64,000 nucleotides of DNA, taken from assembly GCA_050084985.1 (NCBI GenBank), contig JBITNC010000001.1, positions 109,802,001 to 109,866,000 on the forward strand. Reading direction: 5' to 3'. Within the stretch, counting starts at the first letter, position 1. Every line of letters begins with the position of its first letter. This stretch comes from Nageia nagi. Taxonomy: Eukaryota > Pinophyta. The notes below the pieces were generated by a model. It had not been told where the DNA came from. It saw only the letters and a program-made list of their open reading frames with translations, and ran no database searches. Of this stretch, positions 12,561 to 22,400 are shown piece by piece. Both the position numbers and the translations under genes were made by a program.

Positions 12561-12971
12561 GACACCTTGGACACCATTAGTGGAGCACCCCATTGCCCCA
12601 CATTATGCATTCAAGGAAGAGCTCTAGGAGAATAAGTGACTATTCTTATCGATGGAGGGGCATCTCACAACTTCATTGATGCTTTATTTGCTGCTGAGAA
12701 AGGAGTAAGGATGGATGTTTTTGAAGGATTCAATGTGGCTAATGCTAATGACCAAATCTCATTTTGTAATAAGGTGATTAGACAACTTCTAGTTGAGACC
12801 AACAATTACTCCATGAGAAGTGATTTCTATGTATATCCCATGGGAGGGACCTTGCACATGGTCTTTGGAATTCAATGGCTGAAAACTTTGGGGGAGATTA
12901 GGACAAATTATGACACCTTGGAAATGAAGTTCCTATTAAATGGAAAGGAGGTCATCATGAGAGGATTGTAG
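12561..12971 (+). pseudogene. B retroviral-type aspartic protease
   Basis: The open stretch 12636-12971 holds the whole protease core, joined in frame to the preceding gag tail (12399-12635) across one TAA. The catalytic motif is LIDGGASHNFID (residues 4-15), with Gly where most retroviral proteases have Ser or Thr. Downstream are the flap-like region and MVFGIQWLKTLGEI, the family's second hydrophobic-Gly block. E4 has the same DGG form, so it may be a lineage trait rather than decay. The enzyme would process the polyprotein. The frame ends at 12971. Confidence 0.8.
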
Positions 12972-13668
12972 GGTAGCAATAGGGCCACTTCACAAGCCCA
13001 TCAATTGGAAGTAATAGAAGATCCAAAGTAGCAACATCAAATCATTCCTCACATCCCAAATAAAACTACCATGCAAGATGTCACCCAGCCCCAAGGTAAC
13101 ATGCCCACATCTACTCAACCACTAACAAACTGGTTAAGAGTGTTCTTTTTTTGTATAATAAGTTGGAGGTTGATTGAAGATTGGAAATAAGTGATAATAC
13201 TTGCTGGTCAGATTTACTTCTCTTTGGCATATATGTCCCTATTACAAGTATATTATTGCAAAAGTTTTTAGGACAAATTGTCCATCATCTTGCTTAAAAT
13301 GAGAAATAGAGGGATTGGAGACATGGTATTATTTCATCATACTTTTCCTTGTGAACCACTCAGCCACTTAGACCATTGGGATGTTGGGATGAATGTATTC
13401 ATGCTTGCTAAAATTGCAAATTCTCCCTCCTATCATGTGATGTAGTCTTGGATAGAAGATAACCCACTAGCACTCCTTGATTTCATTTAGGACTTGGACG
13501 TTGGATTGTGGAGCTATGAAGGTAGACATTTTGGCCATCACTTGCAACAAAAAATCAAAACTCTTTCTCCTTGTTCTTTCATTCACATTACAACTTTTTA
13601 GGATGGGAAAGAGAAGGGCCAATTTATCTTGAGTTGCTTAGGGACAAGCAATTTAGGAAGGGAAGACT
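12972..13668 (+). other. B post-protease remnant and polypurine tract
   Basis: No RT or integrase motif is readable in any frame. Short runs such as ATSQAHQLEVIEDP (about 13000) continue the protease tail, then sequence of unclear origin follows. The purine-rich ggaagggaagact at about 13657-13668, directly before the 3' LTR, is a good polypurine tract. Confidence 0.6.
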
Positions 13669-14828
13669 TGTAATGTCCTCAAATTTGTAAAATGTCCACT
13701 TTCTCTCCTCTTAGAGTGTGATGTTTATGGCAAAGGAAGATAAACCAAAAATAAATTAATTTAGGAGTATTTTATTAATATTTTGCATTTATTTCTATAA
13801 CCAAGGCTAAAGAGACCCTTAAGGCACTCACCCTTGGATTTTATTTAATTAATCTAGCTCAATTATTTGTAATTAATGTAATATTAGTCTCTCATAATGG
13901 GACATTGCATTTATGAGCCATTGATCTTGTAATTTGGCATTTTTAGGCAACCATTATGGGATGTTAGGCTTCCTAGGTCCTTAGATGATTTAATTTATCA
14001 TCCTAAGACACCAGAAGAGGGATGTTGCACTTTGGGTGATTCCAAGGTATGAGAGATCTTATTATCAAAGGATATGGGATGCATCATTTGGGGGAGGCTT
14101 GAAGATCATCAGAGTTTATCTCTTTTCGAGGGTTAGTATCTAGTGCAGTTATAGCTTTCTAGCTAGCTTAGTGGGAGAGCTCGAGCCAGTGTGGAGGAGT
14201 TCTTACCTAAGTTAGTATAGTAGCTCAAGCTAATGAGGTGGATTTGCTAGAGTAGCTTAAGCCAGTGAGGTGGAGTTACTGGAATAGTTTGAGCTAGTGT
14301 GGTGGAACTATTCCATCCCTAATCTAGATCTAGCTAGTGGGATACATCTAGATCTAGCTAGTGTGGTCATATTCCAGATCTAGATCCAACTAGTGGGGTA
14401 GATCCAGATCCAACCAGTGTAGCCATATTCTAGATCTAGATCTAACCTACCAAATTAGTATGAGGAGGCACATCCTAGATCCAGACCAGCCAAATCAGTG
14501 TGAGGAGGCTCATCCAACATTAGGGAGAAGAGGTTGAAGAACTTATAGGGCCAGATCATCCAAATCTACCTTATGAGGGCAAATGTCCCCCTTCTTGAGC
14601 ATTTGGGTATTTTTCCTTGAGTATTATACTTGTCCATTTGGGACATACTAGCTTTTAAAGAATAAAATTCATTTTTGGCTCTATTTCTTGTTCAATTTGT
14701 AGATCTAATTTGAATTGAGCTAGTTAGAAAAATATAAAAATATATATAAATTCCTAAGTAGTGATATTTCAACTTGGAATATTACACTTTAACAAAAATT
14801 GCATTTTGTGAGTTTTGGAGATATTACA
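13669..14828 (+). repeat. B 3' LTR
   Basis: 1160 bp, starts tgtaatgtcctcaaatttg and ends gagatattaca. It is co-linear with 10056-11214 throughout, including the minisatellite block. Confidence 0.85.
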
Positions 14829-15331
14829 ATTAATTATCCTATATACATATCATCAATTAAGTTCTTATTCATTGTTAATTATATTGCATATTAATTTTAT
14901 TAAATGATTTCACATCTTTAAATCTTGATCACATATTGCATACCTAGCATAAATCTTTATCAATTCTCCATTTAATCTTATCATTGATCTATGTTTTATC
15001 ACATCACTTGCACCATAGGCATATCATTATTTTATATCAAGTTATTGATTGAAGATTAGGGAGCTTAATATATTGTTAAGTTGGGATTTCAACCCACTTA
15101 AGTGGTCACAAGGTCTTAAGGACTTATGATTTGAAGGTCCCATTAAAATTTTTCCATATTTTATATTTTAGAAATAATTTGAACATCTTGGAAACAAAGG
15201 ATATTCTCTTATTATATAAATTATCAAATTGAATTATCACAATATAGAAAATTAGTTTAGAAATGCATACTTATCCTTGAATTGCTCATAGGGTGTGTTT
15301 AGAGGTTTAGTACAAGAATTTAATGATCATT
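14829..15331 (+). repeat. A1 3' LTR, second part
   Basis: Continues the LTR from attaattatccta (compare 7843-8330) to aggtttagtacaagaattta near 15322. The final ggcatttaca of the full LTR is missing, and the next recognisable bases belong to the oppositely oriented E1 LTR. Confidence 0.65.
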
Positions 15332-15962
15332 TATAAATGCCTAAATTCCTACACTAAACCACTTAACACAACTTGTGAGAAATTTAAGGATAAATATGCA
15401 TTTCCATAATAATTGTATTATGTTATGATAATCCAATTTGATAAGTTACGGGATGAGATAATTTCCTTTATGTACAAGATATCCAAATGATGTATAAAAC
15501 CTTAAATGTAGGCACATCTTAATTGGAGATTCAAATCACAAGTATTTAACACCTTGTGATCACTCAAGTAGTGTGTAATACCAACTTAAAAAGATATTAA
15601 GAGCCCTAATATTCATTAAACAAGATAATATAAAATAGTAATATTCACATGGTGTAAGTGATGTGATAAAACATATACCAATGGTAAGACTAAATGTAAA
15701 ATTGATAAATATTTATTCTAGGTATGATAATATGTGATAAAGATTAAAATATATTCCATAATTTACTAAAATAACAAGGAATAAGAACCTAAATAATTAT
15801 AGATATAGGATAATTAATAATATTTAACCACAATGAAATACTATACCCTAAGTCTTAGACATTAAATATCAAACCTCTAGTTGAAACCCTAGGTGTGTAA
15901 TTTAACATAAGTATGCCCAAATGAGAATCTAACTTAAATAAATAATAATTTTAAAGGATATA

Positions 15963-17484
15963 CACTACAATATAAAGAAATAGCATCAAGGTTGGAATCA
16001 TTATCCTATTTATTTTTATTTTTATTTTTTGCTCTTGGGACAATGCTATCTCCAATGCTAAGTGACACATTGAATATAGTATTGGTATTTGCATTACTTA
16101 TAGTGTCATATATAGAGTCAAAAATAGATTCATTTTGTGTTTTGTTTAGTCACATATAGTATCAAAAATATATTTATTTAGCATTGATTATATATTTTTA
16201 AATAGATTCATTTTACATCAATTATATTTTGGAAATAAATTCATTTAGTATCGATTATAACATCAAAGTTTTTTTTTTAATTAGAAACCAAAAATTGGAA
16301 TTTAGGGTGGATTTCAATTTTTAGTTTCCATTAACTATTTTTTTCATATATTGCAATCATTTTAGTCTATGAGAATATACTTTGATAAGGAATTTTATCA
16401 AATATTTTAGAGTACCATTCAATATATCCCTTTCATGCATATCCTATGATCATTACATTCTATGAGATTGTATCTGCATTATTCATCTTATCAAGCAATT
16501 CATATGCCTTATTTATGCTTTCACATTTTGCATACATGTTTACCATGACATTGAAAACCATTACATCTGATTAAAATATATTTTTAAAGAGTATCTAATG
16601 TATGTATAAACCTTGTTACAAAATCTCCTAGGTTAGTGCATGCTTTGAGGATGTTATGAAAAGTGAACTGATCTAGTTGGATTACAATTGTTGTTTATTA
16701 CAATCAATGAAACTATATTTGCTTTATTTATTCTATTAAAGAATGTGTGTGCTTTCTAGTTATGCTTCCATATTTTACATAAAATTCCAACATGGCACTC
16801 ACATCTATAACATCCGGGGCAAAATCATTTTCAATTACTCTTTGATGTATTCCATACATTCTTCTACAAATCCCATGATGGCCAAAGCTAGAAGGATGTT
16901 GACAAGGGTTACTAAATTTGGTTTTACACATGATAATTACATCTACCTAAAATTCTATAGGTCCCTTTTAGAAAATATATCTTATGCATATCTTGCAATC
17001 ATTGCAATCTATGAAACTATGCCTACAACATGAACCTTATCAAATAATTTATGTGCCTTATTTATGATTCCATATTTTATAATAAAAGGGGTTTCCCACC
17101 ATTAAATAATGATCATAGATCATGTTTTTGGATCAAAAATAGAGAATAAATCAACATAGATTCATATGCATGATCTATATTTTTTTTCATTTATTTACAT
17201 TTTCAATGCTAAGTCTGATGCAAATTTTGTGCCATACCTAGCATCATTTTTAGCATTGATTTTAGTATTAGATATAGTATCAAATATAGAATAAAATATA
17301 GTATTAGCTTGATTTTTTGGATATAATATTGATTTTAGTGTCAAATATAGCATCGGATAGCATCAAAAAATGGTGAAATAAGATTTTTAATACTAAATGA
17401 TGTAAAATAACACTATTAGCATCAAATATGAACATAAAACAAAAGATGCCCACTTTGATGCTATAATCCTAAATTCTTGTAGTG
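15963..17484. mobile_element. non-autonomous CACTA (En/Spm) element with captured PPR gene piece
   Basis: Ends are CACTACAA...TTGTAGTG, perfect 8-bp terminal inverted repeats starting with the CACTA hallmark, flanked by a 3-bp duplication ata (15960-15962 and 17485-17487). Inside each end tagcatcaa recurs, and the subterminal 200-250 bp on both sides are full of variants of tatagtatcaaatatag and tagcattgatt, as expected of CACTA subterminal repeats. The host E1 LTR sequence is continuous across the insertion. No transposase is present. Confidence 0.9.
16310..17095 (-). pseudogene. PPR (PLS-type) gene fragment captured in the CACTA element
   Basis: The minus strand encodes consecutive pentatricopeptide repeats. 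Going 5' to 3': KYGIINKAHKLFDKVHVVGI (about 17080-17020), VKPNLVTLVNILLALAIMGF (about 16920-16860), IHQRVIENDFAPDVIDVSAM then LEFYVKYGSI (about 16845-16765), QFTFHNILKACTNLGDFVTR (about 16680-16620), VMVNMYAKCESINKAYELLD (about 16550-16490), KMNNADTIS, and a last repeat with KIFDKIPYQSIFS and KMIAIYE (to about 16330). The order and spacing are those of plant PLS-class PPR proteins, which bind organellar RNA. Frameshifts and stops show it is dead; no start, transit peptide or C-terminal E/DYW domain is visible. It lies wholly between the CACTA subterminal repeats, so it was carried there by the transposon. Confidence 0.85.
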
Positions 17485-18013
17485 ATAAAACCTTTTCCAA
17501 TGGATCAAATATATAATCTACAACCTATAAAATTCATGAAACATAACCATCAATAGTAAATAATCAAGAAACCATAAAGAATACCTCAATCCACTAACTA
17601 GGAAGATGAGATACCAAGGATCCAAAATGTAAGCTCATTTTGTTTATTTTGAAATACTTTAAATGAGATTACAAGGCTTGGTTTTGTATTAAAAAAATAC
17701 TCAAAATGCTTAGATTTCTCTTCAAAATAAAGTTTGTCCTTAAAAATTTATCCCAAATCACCTATTTATTAACATAATAGTCATGATCTCTTGGATGATT
17801 GTGACCTATAGGATCATCTAAATAATTACCAATCATCTAGATGACTAGTAAATGATGTAAAAAATTGCCTAAATATTAAAATATTATTGATTGAACCTAT
17901 AATGAATGTTGCATCATATGTTAGTATAACATTGTATGATAAGATAGTTTAAGTATCATAAATATCTAATAAACACTATCAACATGATAAAATACAATTT
18001 CATGATAGTTACA

Positions 18014-18034
18014 ATTACCCCTTTTTTTCTTGAG
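18014..18034 (-). promoter_or_regulatory. E1 polypurine tract
   Basis: On the minus strand aagaaaaaaaggggtaat lies directly upstream of the 3' LTR start, the expected plus-strand primer site. It fixes orientation and LTR boundary. Confidence 0.8.
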
Positions 18035-20330
18035 ATTTGATACATGAAATAAGCTTATTACAAAAATATATGATATTATAAATTGATAATGATAATTATA
18101 AGGATAGGAAAGCATGAAATAATCAAGATGCATTTAGTGTTGGCACATGATAGGCTCTAAAAGATTACTCTAAACATCCAACTAAGTCTTGTTAAAATAT
18201 ATGATAATCCATATAATATGAATTTAAATTCCATGATAATGAACTACAAACAATCTCTTAAATAGATAAAATAGTCTTTGAAAAGAGAAAGCAAAATTTT
18301 GATCTAACCTACTCTAATCTTACTAAATGAAAAAAGAGAAATGATATCTATTTTGGCCCAACAAGAGAAGGGTAATAAAAAATTAAATGATATTTTCTTT
18401 ACCCCAATAGTTGAGGGAGTTTAACTCTACTTTTTTCAATAGTTAAAGAGAAACAAGGAGAATAAATGCTCTCTATTTTACCCTAATAGTTGAAGGGTAT
18501 CATGATCTTTGTTATATCCTAGTAGTTGAAGGGAATGATTATGTAGAACTAACAAGAATTAGAATATATAATTTAGTCATACAATGCATGAACAAAATAC
18601 CAAATGATCTTTGCTTTTCCCTAATAGATGAAGGGTAAATGAACATAAGCTCACAAACCTACCAAGTGTTGGACTGTAGCATACAAGTGTATGATGCTTT
18701 GAATAAGATAATGTGATAATATTAACCATGATAATATTTGAGTATATTGATTATCAGTCAATCATGTTGAGCTAAAAATTATCCAATGAACACTCAAAAT
18801 GTAAAAAGCTAGACCATCTACCTAAGTTGTCACTAATGATATCAATGTTATTCCAAATAAGATTTTACAAAAGGTTTTATCAAAATAAAATGTCATGTGA
18901 AGCTCTTCCCTTGAAATGAGAAGATGTCATGGATGATAAGATAGGATACTTGACCATTTGAATCAATGATGAACAAAATGATAGAAATGATTATAAAAAG
19001 ATACAATAATACATTATAGTCCAAATATTCTAGGTGATTACATAGTCATCAAGGTGATTAGGGTTATACAAAATTTGTAAGATAATCATGGATCATTAGG
19101 ATGATCCAAGCTAAATTAAATGGAAAAATAAAAAGGGAAAAACAAGGGTTATTATCATTTTCATGTTGACATTTTACTTGTGTTCTCTAAGAATATAGCT
19201 ATTGTGATTATGATATAGCTAGTTGAAGTAGTATTTCTTGGTAATTAGGGAGTTTTTTCCATGGAAAAATAACTAGCAAATGAGGGCACACATGGTAATG
19301 GTAGACCCTAATCATAGTAGTAGGGGATCAAAATAAGGGTATCCAATAAAAAAGATAGGCCCCTAAGCATCCTATGTATAAAATATAGGATTCAATTACA
19401 TGATTGTGCTAAGGATAAAATGATAAATAGATATAGTAGGAAATAAATTGGTAATTATAGGAATGATGTACTACTTAGGATGAGTGCTTAGTATGTAGAT
19501 CATAAAATTAGCTAATAAAAACATCATGTACTAAATAAAATTAGGGTTTTGGAGTAGTATGAGGACTAAAAAATATAAAAATAAAATACAAGTCACATAG
19601 GACTACCCAACATGGTGGGATTGGATAATAATGCAACTATGAAGAGAGGGTTTGGTGGTGAAAAACCCACCAAATAAAATCAAACTAAAACATAGATAGA
19701 ATTTTAATGGAAACATCTATCTCATCAATAGTCTAACAATAAGATCTAACTAACAAAGGATAAATAAATGTAGAAACCTACAAACTTGACTAACATAATA
19801 ACACAAAATGCAACTCCTAAGGGTAAATAAATATGGAATTTTATTTTTGTATATATGTAATATATTTTTAGCATTATACCATATGTATTTTTAAATTTTT
19901 TAATTTTTAAATTATAAATCATCTAACACTTAGATTATCTAATTTAGGGATCATCTAGGACTTGAAGGATATTGCCTAAGGACATGAGGAGGGTTATTTG
20001 AATAAATAATGCAAAAATTACAAAGTTGATAAATGAACCTATTACACAAACCTATAATATGAACTAGGGATATGAGATGACTAAGATAGACCCAAATATC
20101 ATAAACATACATAATTAAAAGGTAATAAAAGCTAAAAAATATACTAATAATACATAAAAATTTATACCAAATATGACATAAATTTTGCCCACTACTACAA
20201 AGAGGTATAAAGCACACTAATTGAGATAAACTAGGATTGGCTTAAGGTTATTGGAATTAAAGAGTAGAATGAGTACACCTCATCATTGGTTATATATAAT
20301 ACATGATGATATTGTATGATAAATTCAACA
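18035..20330 (-). other. E1 3' internal region, non-coding
   Basis: The part nearest the LTR (18035-18970) is shared with A1 (8358-9389). On the plus strand it contains several spaced copies of a word like ccctaatagttgaaggg (about 18405, 18480, 18518, 18623), a loose repeat of roughly 40-140 bp. 18970-20330 is A-rich, with no domain. Confidence 0.55.
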
Positions 20331-20339
20331 TGAAGCAAT

Positions 20340-21110
20340 ACACATTCATCTTCCCCATGGGGGAGTTGATAGTGATGCTAGAGGATATACACCAGATCTC
20401 CAAACTTCCCCTTGAAGGTGAGATTATTACAATGGAAAATGATAGGTTCATATTAATATCATATGTTTGTGATGGATACTAAACTTAGGACATCCTACAT
20501 GGAGGAATTTTAGTCAATCCCCTTTATTAGGATGGTTGAAAGGGCTTGAGAGAGATATTGGTCATATTCCTAATATCCTCCTTTTTTTTGCCAAATTCCT
20601 CAAGACCTAGGTTTCTTTATAATATGTTCAAGATAATTATGAGGATGCTATATGAGAGTATGGTCTTTAAATGGGGGCCAACATTACTAGCATAAAATTT
20701 CAAAGAGCTAATGGGTAGAGCTAGAGGATTACGAGAAGTTAGTACCTCCAAACTACTCCAAGTGTGGTCCTAGGAGTATATTTAGCTAGTGAGGCTAAAT
20801 TTATTTCTAATAGTAGTCCACATGGATGACCTAACTACAAATGTACCTCCATATCTATACAAGAGTTATCATCCATGAAAATATGGGCCCATAAGCTAGA
20901 GAGGCATATGATATTTCCCTATGAGGGATGCCCTTACTATTATAGAGCCATACTAGAAGGGTTATAGCCCTAATGTATTATATGGTAGTTATGTATGGAT
21001 ACACCACACTAGGTATATCAAGATATCTAGCTACCATGTACCATGAGGACTCAAGATGTTTGAGGTAAACAATTTAGGGATGTTAAGATATTGCACTTTA
21101 AGCTGGTACA
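20340..21110 (+). pseudogene. plant mobile domain (PMD) gene, antisense within E1
   Basis: The plus strand opens at about 20345 with FIFPMGELIVMLEDIHQISK, followed directly by LPLEGEIIT, the recognisable N-terminal signature of the aminotransferase-like plant mobile domain. Later come KWGPTLLA (about 20675), NFKELMGRARG, STSKLLQVWS then EYI (about 20740-20780, a W-to-stop change inside the LLQ-W-WE motif). The tail of the domain follows: FPMRDALTIIEPY (about 20915), NVLYGSYVWIHHTRYIKISS (about 20975) and MFEVNNLGMLRYC (about 21055). Order and spacing fit one PMD. Stops and at least two frame changes show decay. Its strand is opposite to E1 gag-pol and its place is between integrase and the 3' LTR. 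Antisense accessory frames at this place are known in Tat-type elements. Its function there is not established. Confidence 0.8.
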
Positions 21111-22400
21111 TATATAGTTCAAGCTAGTATAGAATGCACCACTAGAGCCAAGTTTATATTATAAAATAGACCAAAAGGCCCTAACATAGCCTAGTTTAGC
21201 TTATGTGGAGCCTAACATGATTCTTAATGCACCAATAGTACCTACTGCTATAGATGACACAAGGACCATGCCCACATATGATGCATGGTGGTATTGGTTA
21301 TCAAAATGGATCATGGTAGCAAGGTAGGGACTAATAGCTTTGATAAACCCATGGGTGCCCAAGGATGCGTAGGATTAGGAGGAGGGGGACTTGATAAAGG
21401 AATACAACAAGGAGGTGAACAAGGAGGAAAAGGAGCATCAAGAGATACCATATGCATACATCTTGAATCAGCCAAAGGATGAGTTATAATATCATCTAGA
21501 GTAGTAGCTTCAAGATGAGGTATAGACATAGTTTAGTATCCTCTAATGGAAGTTTCATGAGATGGAAGCACTATAATTAGTGATCCAAATTGACTCATGG
21601 GTAGCCCTTCTACCAAGATGAGAGAGATGTCCTCTAGTAGTTGGAGGTCATATAGGGATAACTAGTACTAGAGCATATTGTACATGCAACTAAGTGAAGT
21701 ATGTAGGAAAGCATGGGTGACAATAGGCCTTACTTTGAGATATGAGGATCCTACTGGTGGTTTTTGTTGTAGTGGAAAGGGAGAGGGATGCATTAAGAGT
21801 GTAGGTTATGGGTAGAGTACATGGGATATATTATGGAAACTATCTTGGAGAAGGTGGTCACACTAATAGGTATAGGGGTAGTGGCCACATGGATGGAAAC
21901 TACAAGCATATGAGAAGGGACCTCAAACATGTCATCATAGGGGTATCTCCAATATCTCTTATAGTGGGTGCTAAATGAGGTAGATAAGCACTCACTATAG
22001 GCTAAAGCATTTTGATGATAGTTGATAGTCCAAAGGCATATAGTACCTACTACATATTATGAAGCATGTCAAGGACCATGGCCAATTCTCAAAAGAGTGA
22101 GGAGAACTCTATGAGATAGCTAGAGTTGATCCCTTGGGACATAGGGATAGAGATAAGGACCAATGCAAGAGGTCATATGAGATGGAATATCTCATAGCTT
22201 ACATATGTATTTGAAAGATTTTTTAGTTGGCCACCCTCAATTGGATACACATGACTAGGATAAGAACCTAACCCATTTAGGGGAAGATAGAGGGGTAAGG
22301 GGAGATTAGTAGTTCCCTTAGCAAGAGGAGGCCATCATAGGACCCAACTCCCCAAAGGGTTCAACTACCTATGGAAAGAGGTTAGACCTACATTCTATGT
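21111..22400 (+). pseudogene. probable C-terminal remainder of the PMD gene, low complexity
   Basis: After the PMD the plus strand continues less AT-rich than its surroundings. An open stretch 21285-21482 is Gly-rich (GAQGCVGLGGGGLDKG and GGEQGGKGASRD). Further on, repeated ggtgg, aggag and ataggggtagtgg words hint at a low-complexity tail to about 22000, and 22260-22400 is purine-rich. No second domain is recognisable. I infer from composition and position that it belonged to the same antisense gene; it could also be unrelated filler. Confidence 0.4.

Larger units (their letters stand above)
10056..14828 (+). mobile_element. B: gag-protease-only chromovirus-type element
   Basis: A 4773-bp element with 1159-bp (10056-11214) and 1160-bp (13669-14828) LTRs that begin TGTAATGTCC and end ATTACA. 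It has an initiator-Met-type primer site, a degenerate gag and a clear protease. About 700 bp after protease the 3' LTR begins, so RT, RNase H and most or all of integrase are absent. It sits inside the 3' LTR of A1, where the host sequence resumes at 14829 (attaattatcc, compare 7845). The flanking five bases do not form a clean duplication. Confidence 0.85.
7205..15331 (+). mobile_element. A1: internally deleted Tat-type LTR retrotransposon
   Basis: Two plus-oriented LTRs of the E1 family (7205-8338 and 9390-15331, the second split by element B) flank only about 1.05 kb. Directly after the 5' LTR is a primer-site candidate. The remaining internal DNA matches the E1 segment just upstream of its polypurine tract, so the whole gag-pol region was lost. 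Without B the element is about 3.35 kb. The 3' LTR lacks roughly its last 10 bases and abuts the E1 LTR tail to tail. Confidence 0.7.
15332..18013 (-). repeat. E1 3' LTR (split by CACTA element)
   Basis: On the minus strand it begins TGTAACTATCATG at 18013 and ends GGCATTTATA at 15332. Removing 15963-17484 plus one target copy leaves about 1157 bp, close to the 1166 bp of the 5' LTR. Reading from 15332, the text parallels 54202 onward, for example tattctaggtatgataatat in both. Confidence 0.8.

Noticed and set aside
16743-17033. 96-codon plus-strand open frame inside the CACTA element
   Set aside because: It is the complement of the PPR repeats, which give a clear family match on the minus strand.
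21311-21529. 72-codon Pro-rich minus-strand frame
   Set aside because: Complement of the Gly-rich low-complexity plus-strand segment after the PMD.
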